Below, one piece after another: positions 5,617-12,977 of a stretch of DNA of 13,286 bases. A program made the position numbers and the translations under genes. The DNA comes from an uncultured Desulfovibrio sp. (GTDB lineage: Bacteria; Desulfobacterota; Desulfovibrionia; Desulfovibrionales; Desulfovibrionaceae), in assembly GCA_937926875.1 (NCBI GenBank), contig CALBAX010000099.1, forward strand, positions 1-13,286. Direction: 5' to 3'. The first letter of the stretch is position 1. The number at the start of each line of letters is the position of its first letter. Below the pieces are notes generated by a model. That model had not been told where the DNA came from. It did not search any database and worked only from the letters and a program-made list of their open reading frames with translations.

Positions 5617-7065
5617 TTACTTGCCCAGTGGGGCAGCCTCCGTCCTGGGCGGCTCCAGATGAATGAGTATGCGCCCCAGCAGCGGCAGGCGCTCGCGCAG
5701 TTCTTTTTCCAGGCGGACCGTCAGTTGATGGGCTTCTTCCACGCTCAGTTCATGACGGACACAGCAGTGGAAGGAGATGCACAAGCCATATACCGGCAAG
5801 GTATAGGCATGGAAACCGTGGGCACAGCACAACAGGGGCTCACGGCCAACGGCCTGCTCCACTTCCTTCCAGGCAAGCTCGGCCACGGCCGTCTGGGCAG
5901 GAGCGGCTTCTTCCTGAACATCCCCGCTCTCTTCAGGATCGATGTGGGTGACGATCCCCGCCTGCGGCAAGGCCGAATGCAGCGCTTCCTCAAAGGCCCG
6001 GACCCGTTTGTGGGCCTCACAGAACGCTTCCTGCCCCGGTACTTCCACATGGACCTCGACAAGCGTCTCCGTCCCACTGCGCAGGATCTGGACATCGTGG
6101 ATGGCCAGCCCCTGGATGGAGGCCACACGCTGTACTATGGTAAAAGGGTCTTCCTTCTGGCCGGAGCGTACAGGCTCCACGTGGACCGTGACATCTGCTC
6201 CGGGCAAAATGCCGTCCACAGCCAGTTCAGCGTCATGGGCTATCTTGTGCCCCTCACTGACCCGGATGGCAGGATCGACCCCCACGGTCAGATCCACAAA
6301 ATAGTGCGGGCCGCTGGAACGCAAACGCACACGCTGCACGTCCTGGACGCCCGGCAGATGTTTCACCGCCTCACAGATGGCCTGCTGTTCTTCCGTGGAA
6401 CCGCTGTCCATGAGCATGTTGATGGCTTCCCGGGCCATATGCAGGCTGGCCCGGAAAATGATCAGGGCCACCAGCAGGGCGGCAACGGTATCTGCCTGTA
6501 CCAGGACCTTGTGCACCGGCTCGGGCAGCTGCAGCTTGGCGGCCAGCCAGACAGCCCCCACCCCTACGAGGACGACAGCGGACGAAAGGATGTCTGTCGA
6601 AAAATGCAGGGCATCGGCTTCCAGAGCCTGGCTCCGGGTCTCTTTGGCGACTTTTTTCAGCACCCGCACCCGGTTCACATCGATGACGATGGAGATACCC
6701 ATCACGATGATGCCCCAGATGGAAGGGGCTACCGGCGTATCGCCCGATAGGAGACGGCCTGCGCCTTCATACACGACCCAGATGCAGATAACGAACAGCA
6801 GCACTGTCTCAGCCAGTGCCGACAAATTCTCGACTTTGCCATGCCCATACGGATGCCCGGCATCCGCCGGGCGGGAGGAAAGCCGGACGGCATAGAGCGT
6901 CATGGCTGCCGCCAGCAGATCAAGCCCGCTGTGCAATGCCTCGGAAAGGATCCCCAGGCTGTTGGTATAGACACCTACAACCAGTTTGATGGCTGTAAGC
7001 AGGCAGGCCGCCAGCAGGGATACCAGAGCAGCCCTGTTTTTGGCCTGGCTGTGTTCCTCGTTCAT
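5617..7065 (-). CDS. Cation diffusion facilitator with three C-terminal domains
   Basis: An inner-membrane divalent metal/proton antiporter of the CDF family that exports ions such as Zn(II). From the ATG at 7065 it has 482 residues; the frame is open to 7203, but the extra 46 residues look non-coding. About six membrane segments fill residues 12-215. His45 and Asp49 (SEALHSGLD) in segment 2 and His154 and Asp158 (DALHFSTD) in segment 5 are placed as the transport metal site. HPYGHGKVE (71-79) is the usual CDF loop. A normal CDF ends near residue 300, after one cytoplasmic dimerisation domain (about 222-298). This one appears to add two more of similar pattern, about 305-378 and 395-472, each ending in an IDPE/HLEP-like phrase. 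The last has a Cys/His cluster. Metal specificity is not determined. GGA sits about seven bases before the ATG. A terminator precedes the gene, so it needs its own promoter within 7066-7198, where I find no clear one. Confidence 0.88.
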   Translation of the reverse strand: MNEEHSQAKNRAALVSLLAACLLTAIKLVVGVYTNSLGILSEALHSGLDLLAAAMTLYAVRLSSRPADAGHPYGHGKVENLSALAETVLLFVICIWVVYEGAGRLLSGDTPVAPSIWGIIVMGISIVIDVNRVRVLKKVAKETRSQALEADALHFSTDILSSAVVLVGVGAVWLAAKLQLPEPVHKVLVQADTVAALLVALIIFRASLHMAREAINMLMDSGSTEEQQAICEAVKHLPGVQDVQRVRLRSSGPHYFVDLTVGVDPAIRVSEGHKIAHDAELAVDGILPGADVTVHVEPVRSGQKEDPFTIVQRVASIQGLAIHDVQILRSGTETLVEVHVEVPGQEAFCEAHKRVRAFEEALHSALPQAGIVTHIDPEESGDVQEEAAPAQTAVAELAWKEVEQAVGREPLLCCAHGFHAYTLPVYGLCISFHCCVRHELSVEEAHQLTVRLEKELRERLPLLGRILIHLEPPRTEAAPLGK

Positions 7066-7198
7066 CGTCGTTCCATCCTTGTCTTCATGCAGCAGGGCGC
7101 CCCAAGCCAGACCGGAAGCCTTTGCGGCATAGTCGCGCCGGTTTGCCTGCAGCACCGGTGCACATCCCGGAAAGCGGGGAAAGCCATTTTCCATGCAG

Positions 7199-7230
7199 AA
7201 CAAAAAAGCCCCGAACGGGGCTTTTTTGTT
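7199..7230. terminator. Strong bidirectional terminator after bamD
   Basis: AACAAAAAAGCCCC (7199-7212) and GGGGCTTTTTTGTT (7217-7230) are exact reverse complements around GAAC. On the minus strand a GC core is followed by TTTTTTGTT, one base beyond the bamD stop. This closes the trxA-trxB-bamD operon and isolates the CDF gene. Confidence 0.95.
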
Positions 7231-7231
7231 C

Positions 7232-7963
7232 TTACAGCCAGGTGAACCAGTTTCGCCAGCTGCCCTGCCGCTTTTCGCGAGTCAAGCGGCCTTGCTCTTC
7301 CTTGTAGTAGTGGTACGCCGCCAGGGACTTTTCCTTGGCATGCGAGGCTACTTCGGGAACATCCGGGAAGGTCTCGCTCACATACTCGTAACGTCGCCAG
7401 GCAGGACCGTATTTTTCCATATGCCAGAACACGTCGGCGATGTAGAGTTCATGCTCGGCCATCAGGCGACGGCAGGTATGCATCTTTTCCTCGGCATCCT
7501 TGGCATAAGGAGAGTCCGGATAGACCTGCTGCAGCCGTGCGAAGTATTCATGGGCTTCCTGCAGGATCGTCGTCGCCCGGTCGATGGACCGGAACTGCTT
7601 CATGAGCGACATGCCTGTCTGGTAAATGACATAGGGGGTCGCCTCATGCCTCGGATGCAGCGATTCGAAATCCTTGTATGTTTCCGCAGCCAGCACGTAT
7701 TCCTCATCGAGGTAATAGGCATCGGCCAGGGCCAGCTCCGCGTCGACCGTGTACGGACTGAAGGGATAGGTATCCCGCAGCTTGTTGTAGAGTTCGACCG
7801 CGCGCACATAGTTCTTTTCGCTCATGGCGTCATTGCCGGCTTCGAATATCTCCTGCGCTGTATCCTCGGCCGGAGGCAGGTAGATCATATCGATGATGCC
7901 GCAGCCAGACAGCGAAAAGATGGCCAAAGCCAGGGTCAGAGAGCGAAGATAATTTTTAAACAT
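7232..7963 (-). CDS. bamD: Outer-membrane assembly lipoprotein BamD
   Basis: BamD is the essential lipoprotein of the BAM complex that inserts beta-barrel proteins into the outer membrane. From the ATG at 7963 it has 243 residues. A lipoprotein signal peptide ends in LSGC (18-21), giving a lipidated Cys21. TPR-type helices follow, starting with IFEAGNDAMSEKNYVRAVELYNKLRDTYPFSPY (about 39-71, the classic BamD opening), with further TPR units to about residue 200. It ends in a basic/aromatic tail, RQGSWRNWFTWL. The frame extends upstream to 8014, but the lipobox fixes the start at 7963. That ATG overlaps the end of trxB (ATGTTTAA carries both the bamD start and the trxB stop), so translation is coupled. 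Pairing a BAM component with thioredoxin genes may be simple co-regulation. Confidence 0.92.
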   Translation of the reverse strand: MFKNYLRSLTLALAIFSLSGCGIIDMIYLPPAEDTAQEIFEAGNDAMSEKNYVRAVELYNKLRDTYPFSPYTVDAELALADAYYLDEEYVLAAETYKDFESLHPRHEATPYVIYQTGMSLMKQFRSIDRATTILQEAHEYFARLQQVYPDSPYAKDAEEKMHTCRRLMAEHELYIADVFWHMEKYGPAWRRYEYVSETFPDVPEVASHAKEKSLAAYHYYKEEQGRLTREKRQGSWRNWFTWL

Positions 7964-8882
7964 GGAGCTGTTCCAGGAAGACGAAAGCTGCCTGCGCAGC
8001 AGTTGCACCGTCACCGGCGGCAGTTATGACCTGACGGCACAGCTTCGAACGCACGTCGCCCGCGGCAAAGATACCGGGGATACTGGTCCGCATTTCCGTA
8101 TCCGTCACAATGAAACCCTGCGCATCACGTTCCAGCGCGGCGGGCAGGTATGCCGTTGCCGGTTCGAAAACGACGTAGATGAACAGCCCTTCGACGGAGA
8201 TCTGACGGATCTCGTCCGTCTTCAGATCCCTGACGCTCAAGGATGTCAGGGCGTTTTCTCCATGGAGGGCAGTCACGACGCTGCTGCGCACCAGCTCCAC
8301 CTTGTCCGGCATGGCCTCCAGTTTGTCCTGATAGATCTTCGCGCCACGGAATTCGTCCCGGCGATGGATCAGATAGACCTTGGAAGCCAGCTTGGCCAGG
8401 TAAAGGGATTCTTCCAGAGCAGCGTTGCCGCCACCTACGACGGCGACCGGCGCATTTCGGAAGAAGTTGCCGTCGCACAGGGCGCAATACGAGACCCCAC
8501 GTCCCTGCAGGCGCTTTTCATCGGCAAGCCCCAGCTCGCGATGGTGGGCGCCGGAACACACGATGACCGTCCGGCAGATGTGCTCCTTGCCACCGGCCTG
8601 GACAACAAAATTGCCGGCCTCGCCGCTGACGCTTTCCACAGCATCCCGGCTGTGCGTCACCGGCAAGCCTTCCAGATGCGCGGCAAACAGGTCTGCCAGC
8701 TCATAGCCCTTGATCCCTTTGGGATAGCCGGGATAATTCTCCAAGGCTTCGGTCTGCAGGATCTGCCCTCCGGCTGCCATCTTCTCAAAAAGAAGGACGG
8801 AGCAGCCGGAACGGACGAGATACAGCGCCGCCGTCACCCCGGCAGGACCACTGCCTATGACTGCAGCATTGAAGGTGCTCAT
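7956..8882 (-). CDS. trxB: Thioredoxin reductase
   Basis: A flavoenzyme that passes electrons from NADPH through FAD and a redox disulfide to thioredoxin. The 308-residue product has the low-molecular-weight TrxR layout: FAD motif GSGPAG (10-15), active site CALC (133-136), nucleotide-binding GGGNAALEE (150-158), HRRDEFR (173-179) for the 2'-phosphate of NADPH, and a C-terminal FAD motif GIFAAGDVR (270-278). The active site is CALC, not the CATC of the E. coli enzyme; both cysteines are present. The presence of HRR argues for NADPH use. It starts at an ATG that overlaps the trxA stop (ATGA) and ends inside the start of bamD, so all three genes are translationally coupled. Confidence 0.96.
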   Translation of the reverse strand: MSTFNAAVIGSGPAGVTAALYLVRSGCSVLLFEKMAAGGQILQTEALENYPGYPKGIKGYELADLFAAHLEGLPVTHSRDAVESVSGEAGNFVVQAGGKEHICRTVIVCSGAHHRELGLADEKRLQGRGVSYCALCDGNFFRNAPVAVVGGGNAALEESLYLAKLASKVYLIHRRDEFRGAKIYQDKLEAMPDKVELVRSSVVTALHGENALTSLSVRDLKTDEIRQISVEGLFIYVVFEPATAYLPAALERDAQGFIVTDTEMRTSIPGIFAAGDVRSKLCRQVITAAGDGATAAQAAFVFLEQLHV

Positions 8883-9202
8883 GCCAGAGCCTTGGTCTGC
8901 AGGATGTTGACGATGGCGTCCTTGTTGACGGCACCGGTCACCTGGTCGATGGCCTGGCCATTCTTGAACAGCATCAGGGTCGGGATGGCGCGGATACCGA
9001 ATTTGGTGGGCGTCGCCGGATTTTCGTCAACGTTCATCTTGACGATGCGGACCTTGCCTTCATATTCGGCAGCAAGTTCATCGATGATGGGACCCACAGC
9101 GCGGCAGGGACCGCACCAAGGAGCCCAAAAGTCCAGCAGCACAGGGATATCGGAATTCAGGACAACGCTATCGAAAGTGGCATCAGAAATCTGTTCGGCC
9201 AT
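8879..9202 (-). CDS. trxA: Thioredoxin
   Basis: A cytoplasmic dithiol carrier that reduces protein disulfides and is recharged by the reductase encoded just downstream. The 107-residue product has the standard FWAPWCGPC site (Cys30, Cys33), the buried Asp in LLDFWA (24), the cis-proline in AIPT, and GQAIDQVTGAV near the end. The length and all key residues are those of a canonical TrxA. AAGGAGA stands about seven bases before the ATG. It is the first gene of the operon, directly behind a clear promoter, and shares ATGA with trxB. Confidence 0.97.
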   Translation of the reverse strand: MAEQISDATFDSVVLNSDIPVLLDFWAPWCGPCRAVGPIIDELAAEYEGKVRIVKMNVDENPATPTKFGIRAIPTLMLFKNGQAIDQVTGAVNKDAIVNILQTKALA

Positions 9203-9285
9203 AGTGTCTCTCCTTAAAAAATAAGCTCATTCCCGTCACAAGCGGACGGTCCCGCCATCGCAGACAGGCTGCCACAGCTGGCAAA

Positions 9286-9314
9286 AGATTAGTTGCCTCA
9301 ACCGCCACTGTCAA
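9286..9314 (-). promoter_or_regulatory. Sigma-70 promoter of the trxA-trxB-bamD operon
   Basis: On the minus strand a consensus -35 TTGACA (9314-9309) is followed, after exactly 17 bases, by TAATCT (9291-9286). Transcription would begin near 9280, giving a leader of about 75 bases before trxA. It lies between the tsaD stop and trxA, where no tsaD terminator is obvious, so read-through from upstream is also possible. Confidence 0.85.
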
Positions 9315-9343
9315 GACGGTGCCACAAAAACGATGACAAATAT

Positions 9344-10405
9344 CTAGAGTTCCCGGAAAACCATGTCGTCCGGGATCGCCTTGCCCCGGGGGATGGTCTC
9401 CATGCGCAGATCATGCTGCCAGCCTTCCCTGGCGATGAGCCAGGAGGCATACGCCACCATGGCGGCATTGTCCGTGCACAGAGCCCGGCCGGGCATGATG
9501 GTATCCCCACCCCGCTTGTCCATCAGCTGTGCCATGCGCTCCCGCAGCAGGCTGTTGGCAGCGACACCTCCGGCCATGATCAGCAGATCCAGGTCGGGGT
9601 TGGCGGCAAGCGCCCGCTCCACCTTGGTAGCGATGGTCTCCACAACGGCCAGGTTGAATGACGCGCAGCAGTCCTTCAGAGCCTGGGGGGCATCCTGCGT
9701 ATCCTGCAAAGGATGGGGCCAGGGCTGATCCGGCAACACCTGGTGCACATAACTGGTCACGGCGGTCTTCAGGCCGCTGAAACTGAAATCCAGATTGTCA
9801 TTGTCCAGGTACGGACGCGGGAACAGACGGGCATCTGCCCTGCCCTGCCGGGCCAGGGCATCCATCAGCTTGCCGCCGGGATAGGCCAGGCCCAGGATCT
9901 TCCCGACTTTATCAAAGGCCTCCCCTGCCGCGTCATCCAGCGTCTTGCCCAGGACGATGCAGCGGGAAGGAGATTCCATGCGATAGATATGCGTATGCCC
10001 GCCGGAGACCAGCAGTCCCAGCGCAGGGAAACGCAGTTCGTTCTCCAGCCCTGCGGCCAGCAGGTGCGCATGCAGGTGGTTGACCCCCAGGAAGCGCGCC
10101 CCACAGCCCAGCGCCAGTGCCTTGGCAAAGGCCACACCTACCAGCAGGCTGCCCAGCAGGCCGGGCCCCCGGGAGACCGCCACCACATCCAGATCAGACG
10201 GACACAGGCCGAGACGCTGCATGAGCTGGTCGAAGAGCGTCCCCAGATAGCGGTAATGTTCGCGGGAAGCCAGTTCAGGAACGACGCCTCCGAACAGGGC
10301 ATGGATATCCGCCTGGCTGGCCAGGACGGCATCCAGCAGGACGCCGTCCCGGACCACAGCCAGCGCGGTTTCATCACAGGAACTTTCAATGCCAAGACAC
10401 AGCAA
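9344..10405 (-). CDS. tsaD: tRNA N6-threonylcarbamoyladenosine transferase TsaD
   Basis: With TsaB and TsaE, TsaD transfers the threonylcarbamoyl group onto A37 of ANN-decoding tRNAs. The 353-residue length is normal. Seen in order: GIESSCDET (5-13), VPELASREH (42-50), SRGPGLLGSLLVG (78-90), the metal-binding His pair in NHLHAHL (His110, His114), SGGHTHIY (134-141), AGGVAAN (278-284) and the metal Asp in CTDNAAMVA (Asp312). The start is a TTG at 10405, five bases behind GGGAGA; no ATG is available nearby, and the CLGIESSCDET core begins immediately after it. Only 18 bases separate it from the fbp stop, so it is likely co-transcribed with fbp and partly coupled. Confidence 0.95.
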   Translation of the reverse strand: MLCLGIESSCDETALAVVRDGVLLDAVLASQADIHALFGGVVPELASREHYRYLGTLFDQLMQRLGLCPSDLDVVAVSRGPGLLGSLLVGVAFAKALALGCGARFLGVNHLHAHLLAAGLENELRFPALGLLVSGGHTHIYRMESPSRCIVLGKTLDDAAGEAFDKVGKILGLAYPGGKLMDALARQGRADARLFPRPYLDNDNLDFSFSGLKTAVTSYVHQVLPDQPWPHPLQDTQDAPQALKDCCASFNLAVVETIATKVERALAANPDLDLLIMAGGVAANSLLRERMAQLMDKRGGDTIMPGRALCTDNAAMVAYASWLIAREGWQHDLRMETIPRGKAIPDDMVFREL

Positions 10406-10423
10406 GGCTCTCTCCCACCCGGA

Positions 10424-11428
10424 CTAGGCCGGATACTTGGCGTAGATGGCCTCCACAGCCTCCACGTCTCGGGCCGAACCGATATACAGAGGCGTGCGGG
10501 CGTGCAGGGTCTCGGGACGACGCTCAAGGATGCGGCGGCGACCGTCACTGGCCTTGCCGCCGGCCTGCTCGGCCAGGAAGGCCAGAGGAGCGGCTTCGCA
10601 CATCATGCGCAGTTTACCGTTGGGCTTGTTCTTGTCCGGCGGATACAGATAGATGCCGCCATACAGCAGCGTGCGATGGAAGTCCGCCACCAGCGACCCC
10701 ACATAGCGGGCGGAATAATCCTTGCCCTCCGGGCTCTTGCAGGTATGGAACCACTCGACGGCCTCACGCGCGGGCACGTCCCAGTTGTTCCGGTTGCCTT
10801 CGTTGACGGAATAGATGTGCCCCTGTTCGGGGATGCGCATATCAGGATGGGAGAGCAGGAATTCCCCGACACCGGGGTCCAGCGTGAAGCCATGCACTCC
10901 CTGCCCGGTACTGAACACCAGCATGGTAGACGGACCGTACAGGATATAGCCCGCGGCCACCTGCTGGATGCCGGGCTGCAGGACTTCCTCCAGGGAGACT
11001 TCGCCGGTGCTGCCCGCGGGACGGCGCAGGATGGAAAAGATGGTGCCCACATTGATATTGACATCGATATTGGACGAACCATCAAGCGGATCGAATATCA
11101 GGATATAATCACCGCGAGGGAATTCCGGTCCCACGCGCACCAGCTCCGGCTCTTCCTCGGAGCCCATGGCACACAGGGCACCACAGCGTTCCATACGGTA
11201 GAGAAGGATACGATTGGCGATGCTGTCCATCTTCTGCACGTTCTCGCCCTGGACGTTCACTTCGCCCGTACCACCGAGGATATCCAGCAGGCCGGCCTTG
11301 TTGATCCTCCGGGAGATGGTCTTCCCCGACAGAATCAGGTCATACAAAAGACCGGTGAACTGGCCGGTCGCCTGCGGAGAGCGTTTCTGATGCAGCAGAA
11401 GATGTTCGGTAACGGTAATGTCGGCCAT
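10424..11428 (-). CDS. fbp: Fructose-1,6-bisphosphatase, class I
   Basis: It hydrolyses fructose 1,6-bisphosphate to fructose 6-phosphate in gluconeogenesis. From the ATG at 11428 the product has 334 residues, the usual size. Metal and phosphate motifs: EEE (91-93), DPLDGSSNID (113-122), YVGSLVADFHR (242-252), YLYPPDKNKPNGKLRMMCEA (260-279, partly catalytic) and the closing HARTPLYIGS (309-318). AGGAGG lies six bases upstream of this ATG. The frame continues back to 11482, but only through the hairpin at 11459-11484, so those extra codons are not used. Its upstream neighbour is a lipoprotein gene with no obvious metabolic link. A GC-rich hairpin between them may reduce read-through or protect the message. 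Confidence 0.96.
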   Translation of the reverse strand: MADITVTEHLLLHQKRSPQATGQFTGLLYDLILSGKTISRRINKAGLLDILGGTGEVNVQGENVQKMDSIANRILLYRMERCGALCAMGSEEEPELVRVGPEFPRGDYILIFDPLDGSSNIDVNINVGTIFSILRRPAGSTGEVSLEEVLQPGIQQVAAGYILYGPSTMLVFSTGQGVHGFTLDPGVGEFLLSHPDMRIPEQGHIYSVNEGNRNNWDVPAREAVEWFHTCKSPEGKDYSARYVGSLVADFHRTLLYGGIYLYPPDKNKPNGKLRMMCEAAPLAFLAEQAGGKASDGRRRILERRPETLHARTPLYIGSARDVEAVEAIYAKYPA

Positions 11429-11458
11429 GGAAAGCCTCCTTACACTGGATATGAAAGC

Positions 11459-11484
11459 GTGTGCGCCGCCGAAGCGGCGCACAC
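11459..11484 (-). terminator. GC-rich UUCG hairpin between the lipoprotein gene and fbp
   Basis: GTGTGCGCCGC (11459-11469) pairs with GCGGCGCACAC (11474-11484). On the minus-strand transcript the loop is UUCG closed by C-G, an exceptionally stable tetraloop. The following bases, GCTTTCAT, are a poor T tract, so it may be a weak terminator or an mRNA stabiliser about 30 bases before the fbp start. Confidence 0.6.
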
Positions 11485-11503
11485 TGCATGATTGCTGTCA
11501 AGA

Positions 11504-12961
11504 CTACCTGGGACCGAAGGGGCTGGGACGCCCGCCAGGCAGCAGGGCCGGACGCTTGGGCGCTGAGGATTCTGTCGGTGTTTCCGCAGGCTCGGCAGCG
11601 GGTTCTGCCGCAGGAGCTGCCGTCTCTGCCGGGCTGGCAGCAGGCAGCTCAGCAGGGGCTGCGGGCTGGGCGTCAGCCGGCGTCGCGGGAGCAGCCGCCC
11701 CTGTTGTGGGGGCCGCATCGGCAGCGGACTCAGCCTGTGCTGCCGGGGCAGCGGCGCTCGTCCCGGCCTGATCAGCTGCCGGCTTGGCGCTGCCCCGGGG
11801 ACCGAAGGGACTGGGCATGCGCACCTGCGGCGCGGGCGCGGTCTCCTCGGGCAATTCGGGCACCGTGAGCGCCTCATCGGGGATGACGAGCCGTTTGCGC
11901 AGACGCGGCTTCACGTTCTCACCGGCCAGCGGCTGTTCACGCACACGGGAAGGAGCCGGAGCGCTTTCCTGCGGCGGCTGGACGATGTTGGCACCAGGAG
12001 CCACATCCTGCGGCGGCATGCCGCCAGTGTCACCGTAGCTGTCAACGGTATCTTCGGAGGCACCGAAGGCAGGCGTCGTCTTGCTGCTGTCCTTCTTGCG
12101 CTCGGGCATGGGCGGCGGCGGAAGCTTTTCCCGTTCCTTGGGGAAGAAGGGCAGCCCCTGATCCACATTGCCGTTCCCCTGCGGGAAGGTGCCGGATTCC
12201 GGCACGGCAAAGACCAGCGGCAAGTTGCCCAGATAGCGCACCATGTAATAGAAGCTCCCCGTCGCGTTGGTGCAGGTGCCGGAAGAGCTTTTGGTGACGG
12301 TCTCTTCCCAGTTCACCGAAGCGAGCGGGGTCGCCGCATAGTCATACTTGCCGGGCCAGAGCAGCGCCTGAGGGCTGAGGATGACCATGTCCTGAGGATT
12401 GCCGGAATACTGCACCAGATTGCGCATGTCGAAATAGGCCACGACGATGCCGAGGAAATCCACGCCATCGTACAGGGGGGCAGCCAGCATGACTTCCGGC
12501 CCCATGGGGGTCTGCTGCACATCGGCACGCAGGGCGCGGCTGCCCTGTTTCTTGTCTTCATACAGCAGCGGGATGAAATCCAGCTGCTTCAGCGGATTGG
12601 CGGGCTCCTGCCCCAGCAGGGTCCCGTCATATTTGACACCGGCAAAACCATCCAGCCAGGGGTGGGCGGCAAAAAGGCTGTCCAGCCACTGGCGCGTCGG
12701 CGGTTTGTCCGCATTGAGCATGGTACGTTCGAACCGGCCCAGCTCCACATCCAGCCCCATCATGCAATTGGTGAGCGCCAGTGCACGCGGGGAAAGATCT
12801 CCTTTTTCACCATAATCCACAGATGCAGGAGGGCTGACATAGGTATACCAGACATCCTTTGTACCCTTCCAGACATTCTTGGTGGGCTGGTAGGAACTGC
12901 AGCCTGCCACCATGGCGGCAGAGGCAAGCAGCACACAACAACGCCTAAACAAATGGGACAC
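11504..12961 (-). CDS. Lipoprotein of unknown function with Pro/Ala-rich tail
   Basis: I do not recognise a named family. From the GTG at 12961 (AGGAG six bases upstream) the product has 485 residues. A lipoprotein signal ends in VAGC (18-21), so Cys21 is probably lipidated. Residues 40-260 look globular. A stretch near 157-206, with APLYDGVDFLGIVVAYFDM then VILSPQALLWPG, recalls the extracellular Cache/PDC sensor fold, but this is by eye only. From about 280 the chain is low-complexity: PPPP, then long Pro/Ala/Glu-rich segments. The peptide PSPFGPR occurs twice, at 383-389 and as the exact C-terminus (479-485). The tail could span the periplasm or peptidoglycan. The stop of a TPR-like gene lies 16 bases upstream, so they probably share an operon. 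Confidence 0.8.
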   Translation of the reverse strand: MSHLFRRCCVLLASAAMVAGCSSYQPTKNVWKGTKDVWYTYVSPPASVDYGEKGDLSPRALALTNCMMGLDVELGRFERTMLNADKPPTRQWLDSLFAAHPWLDGFAGVKYDGTLLGQEPANPLKQLDFIPLLYEDKKQGSRALRADVQQTPMGPEVMLAAPLYDGVDFLGIVVAYFDMRNLVQYSGNPQDMVILSPQALLWPGKYDYAATPLASVNWEETVTKSSSGTCTNATGSFYYMVRYLGNLPLVFAVPESGTFPQGNGNVDQGLPFFPKEREKLPPPPMPERKKDSSKTTPAFGASEDTVDSYGDTGGMPPQDVAPGANIVQPPQESAPAPSRVREQPLAGENVKPRLRKRLVIPDEALTVPELPEETAPAPQVRMPSPFGPRGSAKPAADQAGTSAAAPAAQAESAADAAPTTGAAAPATPADAQPAAPAELPAASPAETAAPAAEPAAEPAETPTESSAPKRPALLPGGRPSPFGPR

Positions 12962-12977
12962 CACGCACTCCTGCTTC

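Noticed and set aside
7962..9224. 420-codon plus-strand frame opposite trxB and trxA
   Set aside because: Antisense shadow of two canonical redox genes with every active-site residue present.
9713..11491. 592-codon plus-strand frame opposite tsaD and fbp
   Set aside because: Long, but wholly antisense to two genes with clear catalytic motifs. High GC suppresses stops on the complement, and the translation shows no domain.
11560..11780. Repetitive GC-rich DNA that looks like a tandem repeat
   Set aside because: It has no fixed unit length; it is low-complexity Pro/Ala/Glu coding sequence of the lipoprotein tail.
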